A DNA stretch of 64,000 nucleotides from Methylocystaceae bacterium (lineage in GTDB: Bacteria > Pseudomonadota > Alphaproteobacteria > Rhizobiales > Beijerinckiaceae): the NCBI GenBank assembly GCA_014190435.1, contig BJGJ01000002.1, positions 26,915-90,914 of the forward strand. The letters run 5' to 3'. The position numbers were made by a program, and so were the translations under genes. The notes beneath the pieces were generated by a model, which was not told the DNA's origin, did no database searches, and was given only the letters and a program-made list of their open reading frames with translations. Each line of letters opens with the position of its first letter. Position 1 is the first letter of the stretch. This document shows positions 53,889 to 63,074 of this stretch, piece by piece.

Positions 53889-56642
53889 ATGACTGTTGAA
53901 AGTCCAATCAAATCGGCGGGAGAGGCTTCGGGGTTACCGTCTGCCTATGCGACGCGATCAGTCACAGAAGCATCTGCTTTTTTGAGAGAGCAGCTTCTTG
54001 CTGTTGTGCGTCAGCATATGCCAGAAATTGAGGCTGTTGTTAGAGATTCTAAGGCAGGAGCCGGGTTAGCTCCCCGTCAAATGGCGCGCGCTTTACAAGC
54101 GCAAGGGATTTTATTTCAGTTGGTGTCAATTGCTGAGCAAGCATATGCCATGCGCCGGCGACGTCGGATCGAGCGTGAAAAAGGTCATGATAAATTGCTC
54201 GGCACATTTGATTATGTGCTCTCAAGCGCGTCGACAGCGGGCGTTAAGCCTGAAGAGATACATGCTCAGCTGCAGACCTTACGTATTCGTCCAGTAATTA
54301 CTGCTCATCCTACAGAAGCTAAGCGCGTATCAATTCTTGAAAAATATCGTCGTATCTATCTTTTGATGAGAGAGCTGGAATCTACCCGCTGGACAGATCG
54401 AGAGCGGCAAGCACTCGTCAAGTCAATTTATGACCAGGTTGAGCTCGTTTGGTTGACGGGAGAGCTTCATCTTGAAAAACCCACTGTGGAGCATGAGGTC
54501 GCATGGGGTCAGCATTTCTTTTCTGAAAGTATATTTGATCTTGCGCCGGAGTTGTTATCGTCCTTTGAGCGCGCATTGAAGCGACATTATCCAAATGAAA
54601 CTTTCGAAGTTACGCCATTTTTCCAATTTGGTTCATGGATTGGCGGCGACCGAGATGGCAATCCATTTGTTACTAACGACGTAACTCGACGTACGATGCG
54701 TGAAAATGCTTTGGCTAGTCTGAACTATTATCGCAGTCGTATAGTTGATCTAGCGCGTACGCTCTCCATCAGTCAGCGTGCAGCAGTTATTCCAGATTCT
54801 TTTCGCGTTGAATTAGCAGACCGTTTAAGGGATCTTCCTGATGGTGACGCTATTTCAGCGCGTAATCAAAACGAGCCTTATCGTCAATTTGTTACGACGA
54901 TGCTGCGTAAATTAGATCAAACAATAATTGCAACACAGGGCGATAAGCCCATAAGCATGCGTTATCAAAATGCAGATACTTTGATAAGCGACCTTGTTTT
55001 GCTTGAAAAAGTGTTAACTGAAGCAAAAAGTGAGGCGTTAGCTAGCGATATTGTACGGCCCTTACGGCGCGCGGTTGAAATTTTTAGATTTAGCACAGTG
55101 CGGCTTGATATTAGACAAAATACGACGCGCACAACTGCAGCTCTGCAAGAGCTATGGTGTTTAAGGACACAACAACAAGCGCCCCCCAGCCTAGAGACGA
55201 CGCAGTGGCGCGAGTGGCTGCTTTCTGAGCTGTCAGCGCCGCGTAAAGCCCCGATTGATCATAGCAAATTGACGGTTGAAACACGTGACATAATCGAAAT
55301 GTTTGAGATTGTTGCGGATTTACGAACTAGTCTTGATCGAGAGGCGTTTGGCAGTTTTATTTTATCCATGACGCATTCCGCTGTTGATATTTTGGGCGTT
55401 TATTTATTAGCGAAAGAAGCGGGACTTTTTATCGATACTAAAGGCGTTGAAGGGTTAACGCTGCCTATAGTGCCATTATTTGAGACGATTTCTGATCTAC
55501 AGGATGCTCCCTCAATAATGCGAGATTTATTGCAAATTCCTGTTGTTCGCCGCAGCACGCAGGCGCAGGGCGATCTTCAAGAAGTAATGATTGGCTATTC
55601 TGACAGCAACAAGGATGGTGGCTTTTTCTCTTCAAATTGGGAGTTGTTCAAAGCCCAAGCGCGACTAACAGAGGTCGGCAGAGAACAGGGTATTGCTATT
55701 GCTTTCTTTCATGGCAGGGGAGGGTCAGTTTCTCGCGGAGGCGCCCCAACCGGCCATGCAATCGCCGCGCAACCTGCGGGCTCGATCCGCGGACGCTTTC
55801 GTGTAACAGAGCAAGGCGAGGTCGTTTCCTTTAAATATGCTAACCGCGGTACGGCGGCTTATCAGATGGAATTACTTGCCTCCTCCGTGTTCGCACATGC
55901 GTTGAAATCGGAGCGCGAAGAGGCGCTGGCTCCACATGCAGAGTTTGATGCGGCTCTGGAAGAAATATCTAAAGCTTCATTTTTAGCTTATCATAAATTT
56001 ATCACAGACGCTGACTTGGTAACTTATTTTCAAGCCGCAAGCCCGCTAGAGGAAATCTCTCTTCTCAATATTGGTTCGCGTCCAGCTCGACGATTTGGCG
56101 CTAAAAGCCTGGCTGATTTGCGCGCTATTCCTTGGGTATTCGCCTGGGCTCAGAATCGTCATTCTATTACCGGCTGGTATGGCGTTGGCTCTGGTCTGAA
56201 GACGTATATAGACGAGCACGGCGAGGTTGGCGTGAAGTTACTGCGGCGGATGTTTGAAGATTCTCGTATCTTCCGTTTGATAATAGATGAAGCAGAGAAG
56301 ACGCTCGCTCTTGTCGATCTATCTATCGCTCGTCAATATGCAAGTCTTGTTGCAGATAAGACTGTACGCCAAAAGATTTTTAAGTCTATTGAGGAAGAGT
56401 ACAACCTAACGATCTCAATGATTTTAGGAATTACAAATAGCGAGGCCGTTGCTGAAAGATTTGTAGAATACCACGCGCGTCTTGCGCACCGACTACAGAC
56501 CATTAATGAAGTTAACCGAGAGCAGGTAGAATTGCTGCGTCGGTTTAGATCTGCCGAAAATGTGGCGGAAAAAGAGGACGTTAAAGTGCCTCTGCTGATT
56601 TCTATCAGTTGCATCGCCGCGGGCCTTGGGGCCACCGGCTAA
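53889..56642 (+). CDS. ppc: Phosphoenolpyruvate carboxylase
   Basis: ITAHPTEAKR, GSWIGGDRDGNPFVT, MIGYSDSNKDGGFFSSNWELFKAQ, FHGRGGSVSRGGAP. Confidence 0.97.
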   Translation: MTVESPIKSAGEASGLPSAYATRSVTEASAFLREQLLAVVRQHMPEIEAVVRDSKAGAGLAPRQMARALQAQGILFQLVSIAEQAYAMRRRRRIEREKGHDKLLGTFDYVLSSASTAGVKPEEIHAQLQTLRIRPVITAHPTEAKRVSILEKYRRIYLLMRELESTRWTDRERQALVKSIYDQVELVWLTGELHLEKPTVEHEVAWGQHFFSESIFDLAPELLSSFERALKRHYPNETFEVTPFFQFGSWIGGDRDGNPFVTNDVTRRTMRENALASLNYYRSRIVDLARTLSISQRAAVIPDSFRVELADRLRDLPDGDAISARNQNEPYRQFVTTMLRKLDQTIIATQGDKPISMRYQNADTLISDLVLLEKVLTEAKSEALASDIVRPLRRAVEIFRFSTVRLDIRQNTTRTTAALQELWCLRTQQQAPPSLETTQWREWLLSELSAPRKAPIDHSKLTVETRDIIEMFEIVADLRTSLDREAFGSFILSMTHSAVDILGVYLLAKEAGLFIDTKGVEGLTLPIVPLFETISDLQDAPSIMRDLLQIPVVRRSTQAQGDLQEVMIGYSDSNKDGGFFSSNWELFKAQARLTEVGREQGIAIAFFHGRGGSVSRGGAPTGHAIAAQPAGSIRGRFRVTEQGEVVSFKYANRGTAAYQMELLASSVFAHALKSEREEALAPHAEFDAALEEISKASFLAYHKFITDADLVTYFQAASPLEEISLLNIGSRPARRFGAKSLADLRAIPWVFAWAQNRHSITGWYGVGSGLKTYIDEHGEVGVKLLRRMFEDSRIFRLIIDEAEKTLALVDLSIARQYASLVADKTVRQKIFKSIEEEYNLTISMILGITNSEAVAERFVEYHARLAHRLQTINEVNREQVELLRRFRSAENVAEKEDVKVPLLISISCIAAGLGATG

Positions 56643-56668
56643 CATACACAACAGAAGGGAGTGTTAAG

Positions 56669-57643
56669 ATGAGTTTTACACTAATTGAGCAGGCTACGCC
56701 ACGATTACATCGTTCTGAGCTCGCTGTTCCTGGTTCAGCTCCGGGTATGTTTGAGAAAGCTGCAACTTCAAAAGCCGACGTTGTTTTTCTTGACCTAGAG
56801 GACGCCGTAGCGCCAGACGATAAAGAGCAGGCGCGCAAGAATATTATCCAAGCTCTTAATGATATTGATTGGGGCAAAAAAACCATGACACTGCGTATCA
56901 ACGGTCTTGATACGCATTATTGCTATCGCGACGTTGTAGATGTGGTCGAGGCTTGTCCGCGATTGGATACAATTTTGATTCCTAAAGTCGGCGTGCCGCA
57001 GGACGTTTATGCGATTGATATGCTGGTGACGCAGATCGAACAGTATAAAAAGCGGGAAAAAAAGCTCGGCTTTGAGCTTCTCATTGAAACTGCGCTTGGT
57101 ATGGCTAATGTTGAAGCGATTGCTCAATCTTCTAAACGTCTTGAGGCAATGTCCTTTGGAGTGGCTGATTATGCAGCCTCTACGCGGGCCCGTACAACGG
57201 TTATCGGTGGCGTCAATCCAGACTATGGCGTTCTGACAGATAAGGATTCCAATGGTAATCGTGAGTATTATTGGGCAGATCAGTGGCATGCTGCGCAAAC
57301 ACGGATGATGGTCGCGTGTCGTGCTTACGGGTTGCGGCCTATTGATGGTCCATTTGGCGATTTTAATGATCCAGAAGGTTATAAAGCTGCAGCTAAGCGC
57401 GCAGCTGTTTTGGGTTATGAGGGTAAATGGGCGATCCATCCTTCACAAATTGAACTTGCCAATGAAGTCTTTACGCCTTCAGAGGCGGAAGTAACGAAGG
57501 CTCGTCGCATTTTAGATGCAATGGCTCAGGCGGCTAAAGAAGGTAAGGGAGCCGTATCGCTAGATGGTCGTTTGATCGATATCGCCTCAATCCGTATGGC
57601 GGAGGCATTGATTGAAAAGGCCAGCTCGATAAGCGGCTCTTAA
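56669..57643 (+). CDS. mcl: Malyl-CoA lyase
   Basis: RLHRSELAVPGSAPGMFEKAATSKADVVFLDLEDAVAPDDKEQAR...GFELLIETALGMANVEAI. Confidence 0.95.
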   Translation: MSFTLIEQATPRLHRSELAVPGSAPGMFEKAATSKADVVFLDLEDAVAPDDKEQARKNIIQALNDIDWGKKTMTLRINGLDTHYCYRDVVDVVEACPRLDTILIPKVGVPQDVYAIDMLVTQIEQYKKREKKLGFELLIETALGMANVEAIAQSSKRLEAMSFGVADYAASTRARTTVIGGVNPDYGVLTDKDSNGNREYYWADQWHAAQTRMMVACRAYGLRPIDGPFGDFNDPEGYKAAAKRAAVLGYEGKWAIHPSQIELANEVFTPSEAEVTKARRILDAMAQAAKEGKGAVSLDGRLIDIASIRMAEALIEKASSISGS

Positions 57644-57652
57644 GAAAACCAT

Positions 57653-57676
57653 CCCCCTCTCGATTGCGGGAGGGGG
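57653..57676. repeat. GC-rich hairpin (CCCCCTCTC-loop-GGGAGGGGG)
   Basis: Stem between mcl and gck, resembling 49058..49085. Confidence 0.6.
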
Positions 57677-57715
57677 AGTATTGTTTGTTTCAGGCCTCGT
57701 CATTCGGACTTTATT

Positions 57716-58993
57716 ATGTCGCAGGATCATCGTGAGCTTCTTCGCGCAATGTTTGATGCGGCTGTTGGCGCAGCTTCACCAGCTGTATGCTTGCCGCAGT
57801 ACTTAAAGTCTATTACGCCGCCTAAGGGCCGTACGATAGTTGTCGGCGCAGGAAAGGCGGCAGCATCAATGGCGGCGGCTGTTGAGGCGCATTGGTATGG
57901 AGGAGCCCTAGAGGGGCTTGTCGTCACACGTTACGATCACGGCGCCGCGACAAATAAAATTGAGGTTATTGAAGCCTCTCATCCCGTCCCAGATATTGCT
58001 GGTCGCGAAGCAGCCAAGCGTATTTTGAAAAAAGTCCAAGGCTTGAATGAGGATGATCTAGTCTTGGCGCTCATCTCAGGCGGTGGATCCGCCTTGATGG
58101 CTCTACCTGCTGAAGGCGTAAGTCTTGAAGAAAAACAAGCGGTAAATAAGGCTCTACTAAAAAGTGGCGCTAATATTTCTGAAATGAATTGTGTGCGCAA
58201 ACATCTTTCTGCAATTAAGGGAGGGCGGCTAGCGCGCGCGGCAGCTCCTGCGCGTGTTGTCGCTTTAATGATTTCTGATGTGCCAAATGATGATCTTTCG
58301 GTAATAGCCTCTGGACCAACAGTGCCGGATCCGTCAACGCGCGAGGAGGCTCTGGCAGTCATAGCTAAATATAAAATTAATGCACCTCAGGCGGTTCTTG
58401 ATCATCTTGCTAATCCGGCATGTGAAACTCCTAAGCCTGGAGATCCAATCTTTGCTCAAGTGCAAAATATTTTGATTGCGACGCCTCAGGGATCTCTCGA
58501 AGCCGCTGCGGTAGTAGCCCAGCAAGCTGGATTCACACCGTGCATTCTTGGAGATCTTGAAGGCGAATCGCGTGACGTGGCGTTGGTGCATGCCGGAATC
58601 GCCAAGCAAATTGCGCTTCATGGTCAGCCTTTTTCGCCTCCGGTCGCGATTATTTCTGGCGGCGAAACTACTGTTACAGTTCGTGGTAATGGTAAAGGGG
58701 GTCGAGATGCTGAATTTTTGTTGGGCTTAATGTTAGCCTTGGAGGGTTTCGGGGGCATTTCAGCGATTGCTTGCGACACAGACGGTATTGACGGCGTTGA
58801 AACTAATGCTGGCGCAATCATGGGCTCAGATAGTTTCATGCGCGCACAGAAAGCGAATATCGATTTGAAAAAGATGTTTGCCAACAATGACGCCTTTAGT
58901 GCGTTCGAAGCTTTAGGCGATCTTGTGGTGACAGGCCCTACTCGCACGAATGTTAATGACTTTCGAGCTATTTTAGTGCCTAAGCGCATCTGA
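57716..58993 (+). CDS. gck: Glycerate 2-kinase (MOFRL family)
   Basis: VVGAGKAAASMAAAVEAHW, LALISGGGSALMALPAEGVSLEEK, NGKGGRDAEFLLGL. Confidence 0.93.
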   Translation: MSQDHRELLRAMFDAAVGAASPAVCLPQYLKSITPPKGRTIVVGAGKAAASMAAAVEAHWYGGALEGLVVTRYDHGAATNKIEVIEASHPVPDIAGREAAKRILKKVQGLNEDDLVLALISGGGSALMALPAEGVSLEEKQAVNKALLKSGANISEMNCVRKHLSAIKGGRLARAAAPARVVALMISDVPNDDLSVIASGPTVPDPSTREEALAVIAKYKINAPQAVLDHLANPACETPKPGDPIFAQVQNILIATPQGSLEAAAVVAQQAGFTPCILGDLEGESRDVALVHAGIAKQIALHGQPFSPPVAIISGGETTVTVRGNGKGGRDAEFLLGLMLALEGFGGISAIACDTDGIDGVETNAGAIMGSDSFMRAQKANIDLKKMFANNDAFSAFEALGDLVVTGPTRTNVNDFRAILVPKRI

Positions 58994-59856
58994 TGGATGA
59001 TTATATGAGCGCTAGTTCGGATCTGAATGAATTTGATGCGGTTGCTGCTGCGGCTCTATTTGAGCGGTATCGAAGAGAGGATTCGCCGCGGCCTTCGAGT
59101 TGGAATGAAAGTCTAGACCTGCTTTTAGCCCATCGTTCGCACAGAAACTATTTGCCGCAGCAGGTGCCCTCAGGCGCGCTTGAGACAATCATAGCAGCAG
59201 CGCAATCGGCCTCAACCTCATCAAATTTACAAGTGTGGAGCGTTGTTGCAGTAGAAGATACTCAGCGCAAGAGTAGACTTGCTGATTTGGCGGGTGGTCA
59301 ACAGCACATAAGGGATTGTCCGTTGTTACTCGTCTGGTTGTGCGATCTTGCTCGACTAGAACTAATCGGAAAAGAGAAAGGTCGAGATGCGACGGCTCTT
59401 TCCTACCTAGAGTTATTTATGACAGGAGTTGTCGACGCGGCGCTAGCAGCCCAAAATGCGGCTATCGCGCTGGAGTCAATAGGTCTGGGGTGCTGCTATA
59501 TTGGCGCAATGCGCAATAAGCCTGAAGAGGTTGCGAGAGAGCTAAATCTGCCAGAAAAAGTTTTTGCCGTGTTTGGAATGACGGTGGGTGTGCCTGATCC
59601 AGCAGCAAATGCCGCAGTGAAGCCGCGCCTAGGACAGCAAGCGGTCTTGCATCGCGAATATTATCATTGGGGAGATGCTCAGCGCGAAGCTATTGAAACC
59701 CTTGATGTTAAATTTAAAGACTTTCAAAAAGAACAAAATCTTCCCGAACAAGGCTGGGTGCGGCAGGTCTTATCACGCGTACGAGGTGTGGACGCAATGA
59801 GTGGTAGAGATCGTTTACGTGAGGCTTTAATAGCCTTAGGATTTGAGTTGCGCTGA
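58993..59856 (+). CDS. Nitroreductase family protein (NfsA-like)
   Basis: LLAHRSHRNYLPQQVPSGALETIIAAAQSASTSSNLQVWSVVAVED; overlaps gck stop by 1 nt. Confidence 0.9.
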   Translation: MDDYMSASSDLNEFDAVAAAALFERYRREDSPRPSSWNESLDLLLAHRSHRNYLPQQVPSGALETIIAAAQSASTSSNLQVWSVVAVEDTQRKSRLADLAGGQQHIRDCPLLLVWLCDLARLELIGKEKGRDATALSYLELFMTGVVDAALAAQNAAIALESIGLGCCYIGAMRNKPEEVARELNLPEKVFAVFGMTVGVPDPAANAAVKPRLGQQAVLHREYYHWGDAQREAIETLDVKFKDFQKEQNLPEQGWVRQVLSRVRGVDAMSGRDRLREALIALGFELR

Positions 59857-59896
59857 TAAAAAAGAGTAATTAGAAATCTATAATGAAAATTGAGAA

Positions 59897-60577
59897 CTAG
59901 CGACAAAAGACTTGGTCGCATTTTCTAGCAGAGATAATCATTTCTTTTAGAGAATTCTTTCCCATCCACCCGAGAGCCCCGCTTCCCGCAAGGATGAATG
60001 ATGGCGTCATGCTCATCCCAAGATTTTCTGCAAGTTTTGCTTGACGTGAAATAACATCAGAAATGATAGCGGAGTCGGCAGTTTCTTCAACTCTGTCTCT
60101 GTTGAGTCCTGCTAATGAAGCAGCATCCAAAGCGGCGACCCCATCTTTTTGACCGCGCTGGTTAAAGAGCGCTGAATGGAAATGATAAGCCGTGCTTGGA
60201 CCATATAGCTTAAGAACCGCCTGTTGAACCTTGGCGGCTTGCATAGAGCCTAAAGAAAGAATGGGATTGTTGATCAGCCCAAGTCGTACGTCGGGATCTG
60301 TAGATAGGATCTTATCCAATTCTTTGGCGGCTTGCCTGCAAAAACTACAATTATAGTCAAAGAATTCGTATAAAATTACATCTGCTTCTTTTCTTCCCTT
60401 CCAAATCAATCCAGGCGTAATTGCAGGATCTAACTCTGAAGGGATGCGGAAATTTTGGATAGATTGGCCGTCGTCGCCGGTTAATTTAAATCGCTCAAAA
60501 TCAGTAGCCCAAGAAAAATTGCTTCTTAGGGGCATAAAAGCCGTTAGAGCGCAAAGCGCTAGTCGACGATTTAACAT
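59897..60577 (-). CDS. DsbA-family thioredoxin-fold protein
   Basis: Leader; DVILYEFFDYNCSFCRQAAKELDKIL (CxxC), GMSMTPSFILAGSGALGWMG. Confidence 0.88.
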   Translation of the reverse strand: MLNRRLALCALTAFMPLRSNFSWATDFERFKLTGDDGQSIQNFRIPSELDPAITPGLIWKGRKEADVILYEFFDYNCSFCRQAAKELDKILSTDPDVRLGLINNPILSLGSMQAAKVQQAVLKLYGPSTAYHFHSALFNQRGQKDGVAALDAASLAGLNRDRVEETADSAIISDVISRQAKLAENLGMSMTPSFILAGSGALGWMGKNSLKEMIISARKCDQVFCR

Positions 60578-61110
60578 CCGAGTAATTATTGATGTGGCTG
60601 CGCAGGTTGATGTGTGGCAACTCGAGGACGCGGGCGACTAATCCAGCCGGCGCTTTCGGGAGGAAGATCTTTACAATATGGCTGTAGCGGAAGACTTTGT
60701 AACAACTCGCGCATCGCGCTTCTTCTTCGAAGGAGTTTTTTCGCAGTCATGGCGTTATCCTTCAGGCGTGTAAAACAATTACAACTTTATGTTTACACGC
60801 TTTCATTTTGAGTGTCTCTTAAAACAAATCTCTCGCCATTTTTGTAAATAATCAAGTAATTTTATGCTAATTTAAGAGCTAGTCAGCAATATTATGTCTG
60901 AGTGTTGCAAAAATAGCGCACCTTAGAGAAGCGAGCTCAGAAACAATTATACCTACTACAAGATAAATCTTTTTTGGATAAGCGGAGGCTTTTTAATGGG
61001 TAAAAAAATAGCTATTGTTCAGTAAGTACGGCTAAAATTAATTATTATTGCAAGTAATTAAATAAGCTCACGGTAGGCGTCTTATTCTTTTGTATAGCCC
61101 TTGCTTCCGC

Positions 61111-61488
61111 TTAGTCTCGGCTATTTGGATCGAAGGGATTTTGAGGCCGCCAAAAATTTTCAATTTTCCAGCTCTCAACTTTCCAATGATGGGGAGATTT
61201 TAGATCTTGAAAGAAATATATCCAAAGAACCTGATCTTTATCGCGGTAAGATTTTATTTTGCAAGGTTTGCGCGGTGTATTGCAGGTTGCTTCTTCGACG
61301 CTTTCTGCGGCCATCCCAAGTTTCTTTTCGACGAGGACTTCGGAGTCGCCTGCAACAAGCCTCTCTTTTTTATCGCCTAGCAAATAATTTCTTGGAGGTA
61401 GGGGAGAATACTGAGCTGAGACAGGCATTGCGGCGCTCAGTGTTGCTAGCAACGCGCAGATAAAAGAGCGACGGAATGCTTTTAACAT
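61111..61488 (-). CDS. Secreted hypothetical protein
   Basis: 125 aa with signal peptide; YLLGDKKERLVAGDSEVLVEKKLGMAAESVE. Confidence 0.6.
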   Translation of the reverse strand: MLKAFRRSFICALLATLSAAMPVSAQYSPLPPRNYLLGDKKERLVAGDSEVLVEKKLGMAAESVEEATCNTPRKPCKIKSYRDKDQVLWIYFFQDLKSPHHWKVESWKIENFWRPQNPFDPNSRD

Positions 61489-61642
61489 TAATCCAAGTCC
61501 TTCATAGATAAAAACCTTAACCCTAGGCTATTCTTTGTCTAGGATGTTGTCCATCACGATATAGCTGATTCAGGACGCTCTGTTAAATTCTGAGCGCTCA
61601 GTGACGGTGGTATTTATATGGTGGAATAATGATGGATAGTAG

Positions 61643-62404
61643 ATGAAAACCATACTCGTCAGTGGAGCGACATCGGGCTTGGGCGCAGCATTTTCTCGTC
61701 GATTTATACGTGATGGCCATCGCGTCATAGCGACGGGCCGGCGGCAACCGCTATTAGCGGATTTGGCCGCTGAATTCGGCGAGCAGATTTGCGCGCGTCA
61801 GTTGGATGTAACGGATTTAGACTGCGTCGATTCTTTCTTATCCACCTTACCTGAGGAATGGCGTAAGATTGATGTATTGGTGAATAATGCAGGCTCGGCG
61901 CTTGGAGGATTGAATCCTGCCTGGCAAGCGTCACTTGCTGATTGGGATAAGATGATTGCAACCAACATATCAGGACTTGTGCATTTAACGCGGGCAATAT
62001 TGCCTCAGATGGTCGAGCGGAATGAGGGGCAGATAATTAACATTGGCTCAACTGCAGGTCATTATGCTTATCCAGGAGCGCATATATATGGTGCTACTAA
62101 AGCTTTTGTGAGACAGTTTTCCCTTAATCTTCGCGCAGATCTTGTTGGGCGAGAAATCCGCGTAACAGATATTGAGCCAGGGCTCGTGTCCGGGTCAGAA
62201 TTTAGTAAAGTGAGGTTTGGCGGCGATGAGGAGAAAGCTAAGGCCGTCTATTTTGGAACCAAGCCCTTAATGGCAGAGGATATTGCGGAGACCGCCTCTT
62301 GGCTCGTGTCCCTGCCGTCACATATTAACATTAATCTCATCGAAATGATGCCGGTATGCCAAGCAAGCGCTGGGCTAGCAGTGAAGCGAAAAGAGATGTC
62401 ATAG
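61643..62404 (+). CDS. SDR-family oxidoreductase (YdfG-like)
   Basis: ILVSGATSGLGAAFSRRFIRDGHRVIATGRR, LVNNAGSALG, YGATKAFVRQF. Confidence 0.94.
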   Translation: MKTILVSGATSGLGAAFSRRFIRDGHRVIATGRRQPLLADLAAEFGEQICARQLDVTDLDCVDSFLSTLPEEWRKIDVLVNNAGSALGGLNPAWQASLADWDKMIATNISGLVHLTRAILPQMVERNEGQIINIGSTAGHYAYPGAHIYGATKAFVRQFSLNLRADLVGREIRVTDIEPGLVSGSEFSKVRFGGDEEKAKAVYFGTKPLMAEDIAETASWLVSLPSHININLIEMMPVCQASAGLAVKRKEMS

Positions 62405-62406
62405 CG

Positions 62407-62784
62407 CTAGGCGTTCCAGCGGTCGTTTTCGTCGCCGATACCGTCCCATTGCGAATCCGCTGAGGATAATCTGCGTGATTCATTCTCTTGATCGCGCTGT
62501 GCCACAGTTTGTAGTATGTAGCGCATAAGCTTAGTTCCGCCTTGTTGGTGAAGAGCTTCCCCTAAGGCTTGTAAGGCAAGTAATAGGGCTCCTTCAAAGG
62601 GATCGTGTGAGATACGGCGAAAAAGTTCATCACGCTTTTCAGCTGCTGACAGTGATAGCTTAGGGTCGAGTTTAACCAAGCGCGAGGGGGCGGGGCGCAG
62701 CAATCGATATTCAACTAATTCTGTAAGAATTGCGTCAAGTGCTGAGGCCAGTTCATTAATTGATTTATGGTCAATTTCCGCCAT
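62407..62784 (-). CDS. Hypothetical protein
   Basis: 125 aa ORF convergent with the SDR gene; no family recognised. Confidence 0.55.
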   Translation of the reverse strand: MAEIDHKSINELASALDAILTELVEYRLLRPAPSRLVKLDPKLSLSAAEKRDELFRRISHDPFEGALLLALQALGEALHQQGGTKLMRYILQTVAQRDQENESRRLSSADSQWDGIGDENDRWNA

Positions 62785-63074
62785 TATCGCCTTTTCTTCA
62801 GTTAAATGCTGATTTTGCTCGAAACAATTGAATATTGACGCTGTTTTTTTGCTATTGCTATTGTTTTAGAGCGGTTAGGATCAAAGTATAGCTTTGAGCG
62901 TATTTGAGGCAGCCCTAGCCGACTATAATAATACCATTTTCCATTTATTGACTTCTCGAAAAGTCATTTAGACTTTAAAGTAGTATGTCTGTATTCCCTC
63001 TTGTGACGCTGAGATAGCTCAGTGACAACTGGGATCCTGCTTCTTGAGGCTCTGAGATAAAGAGAGATAAGATA

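Noticed and set aside
56795-57439. 214-aa minus-strand ORF opposite malyl-CoA lyase
   Set aside because: Antisense shadow ORF of the confidently identified mcl gene
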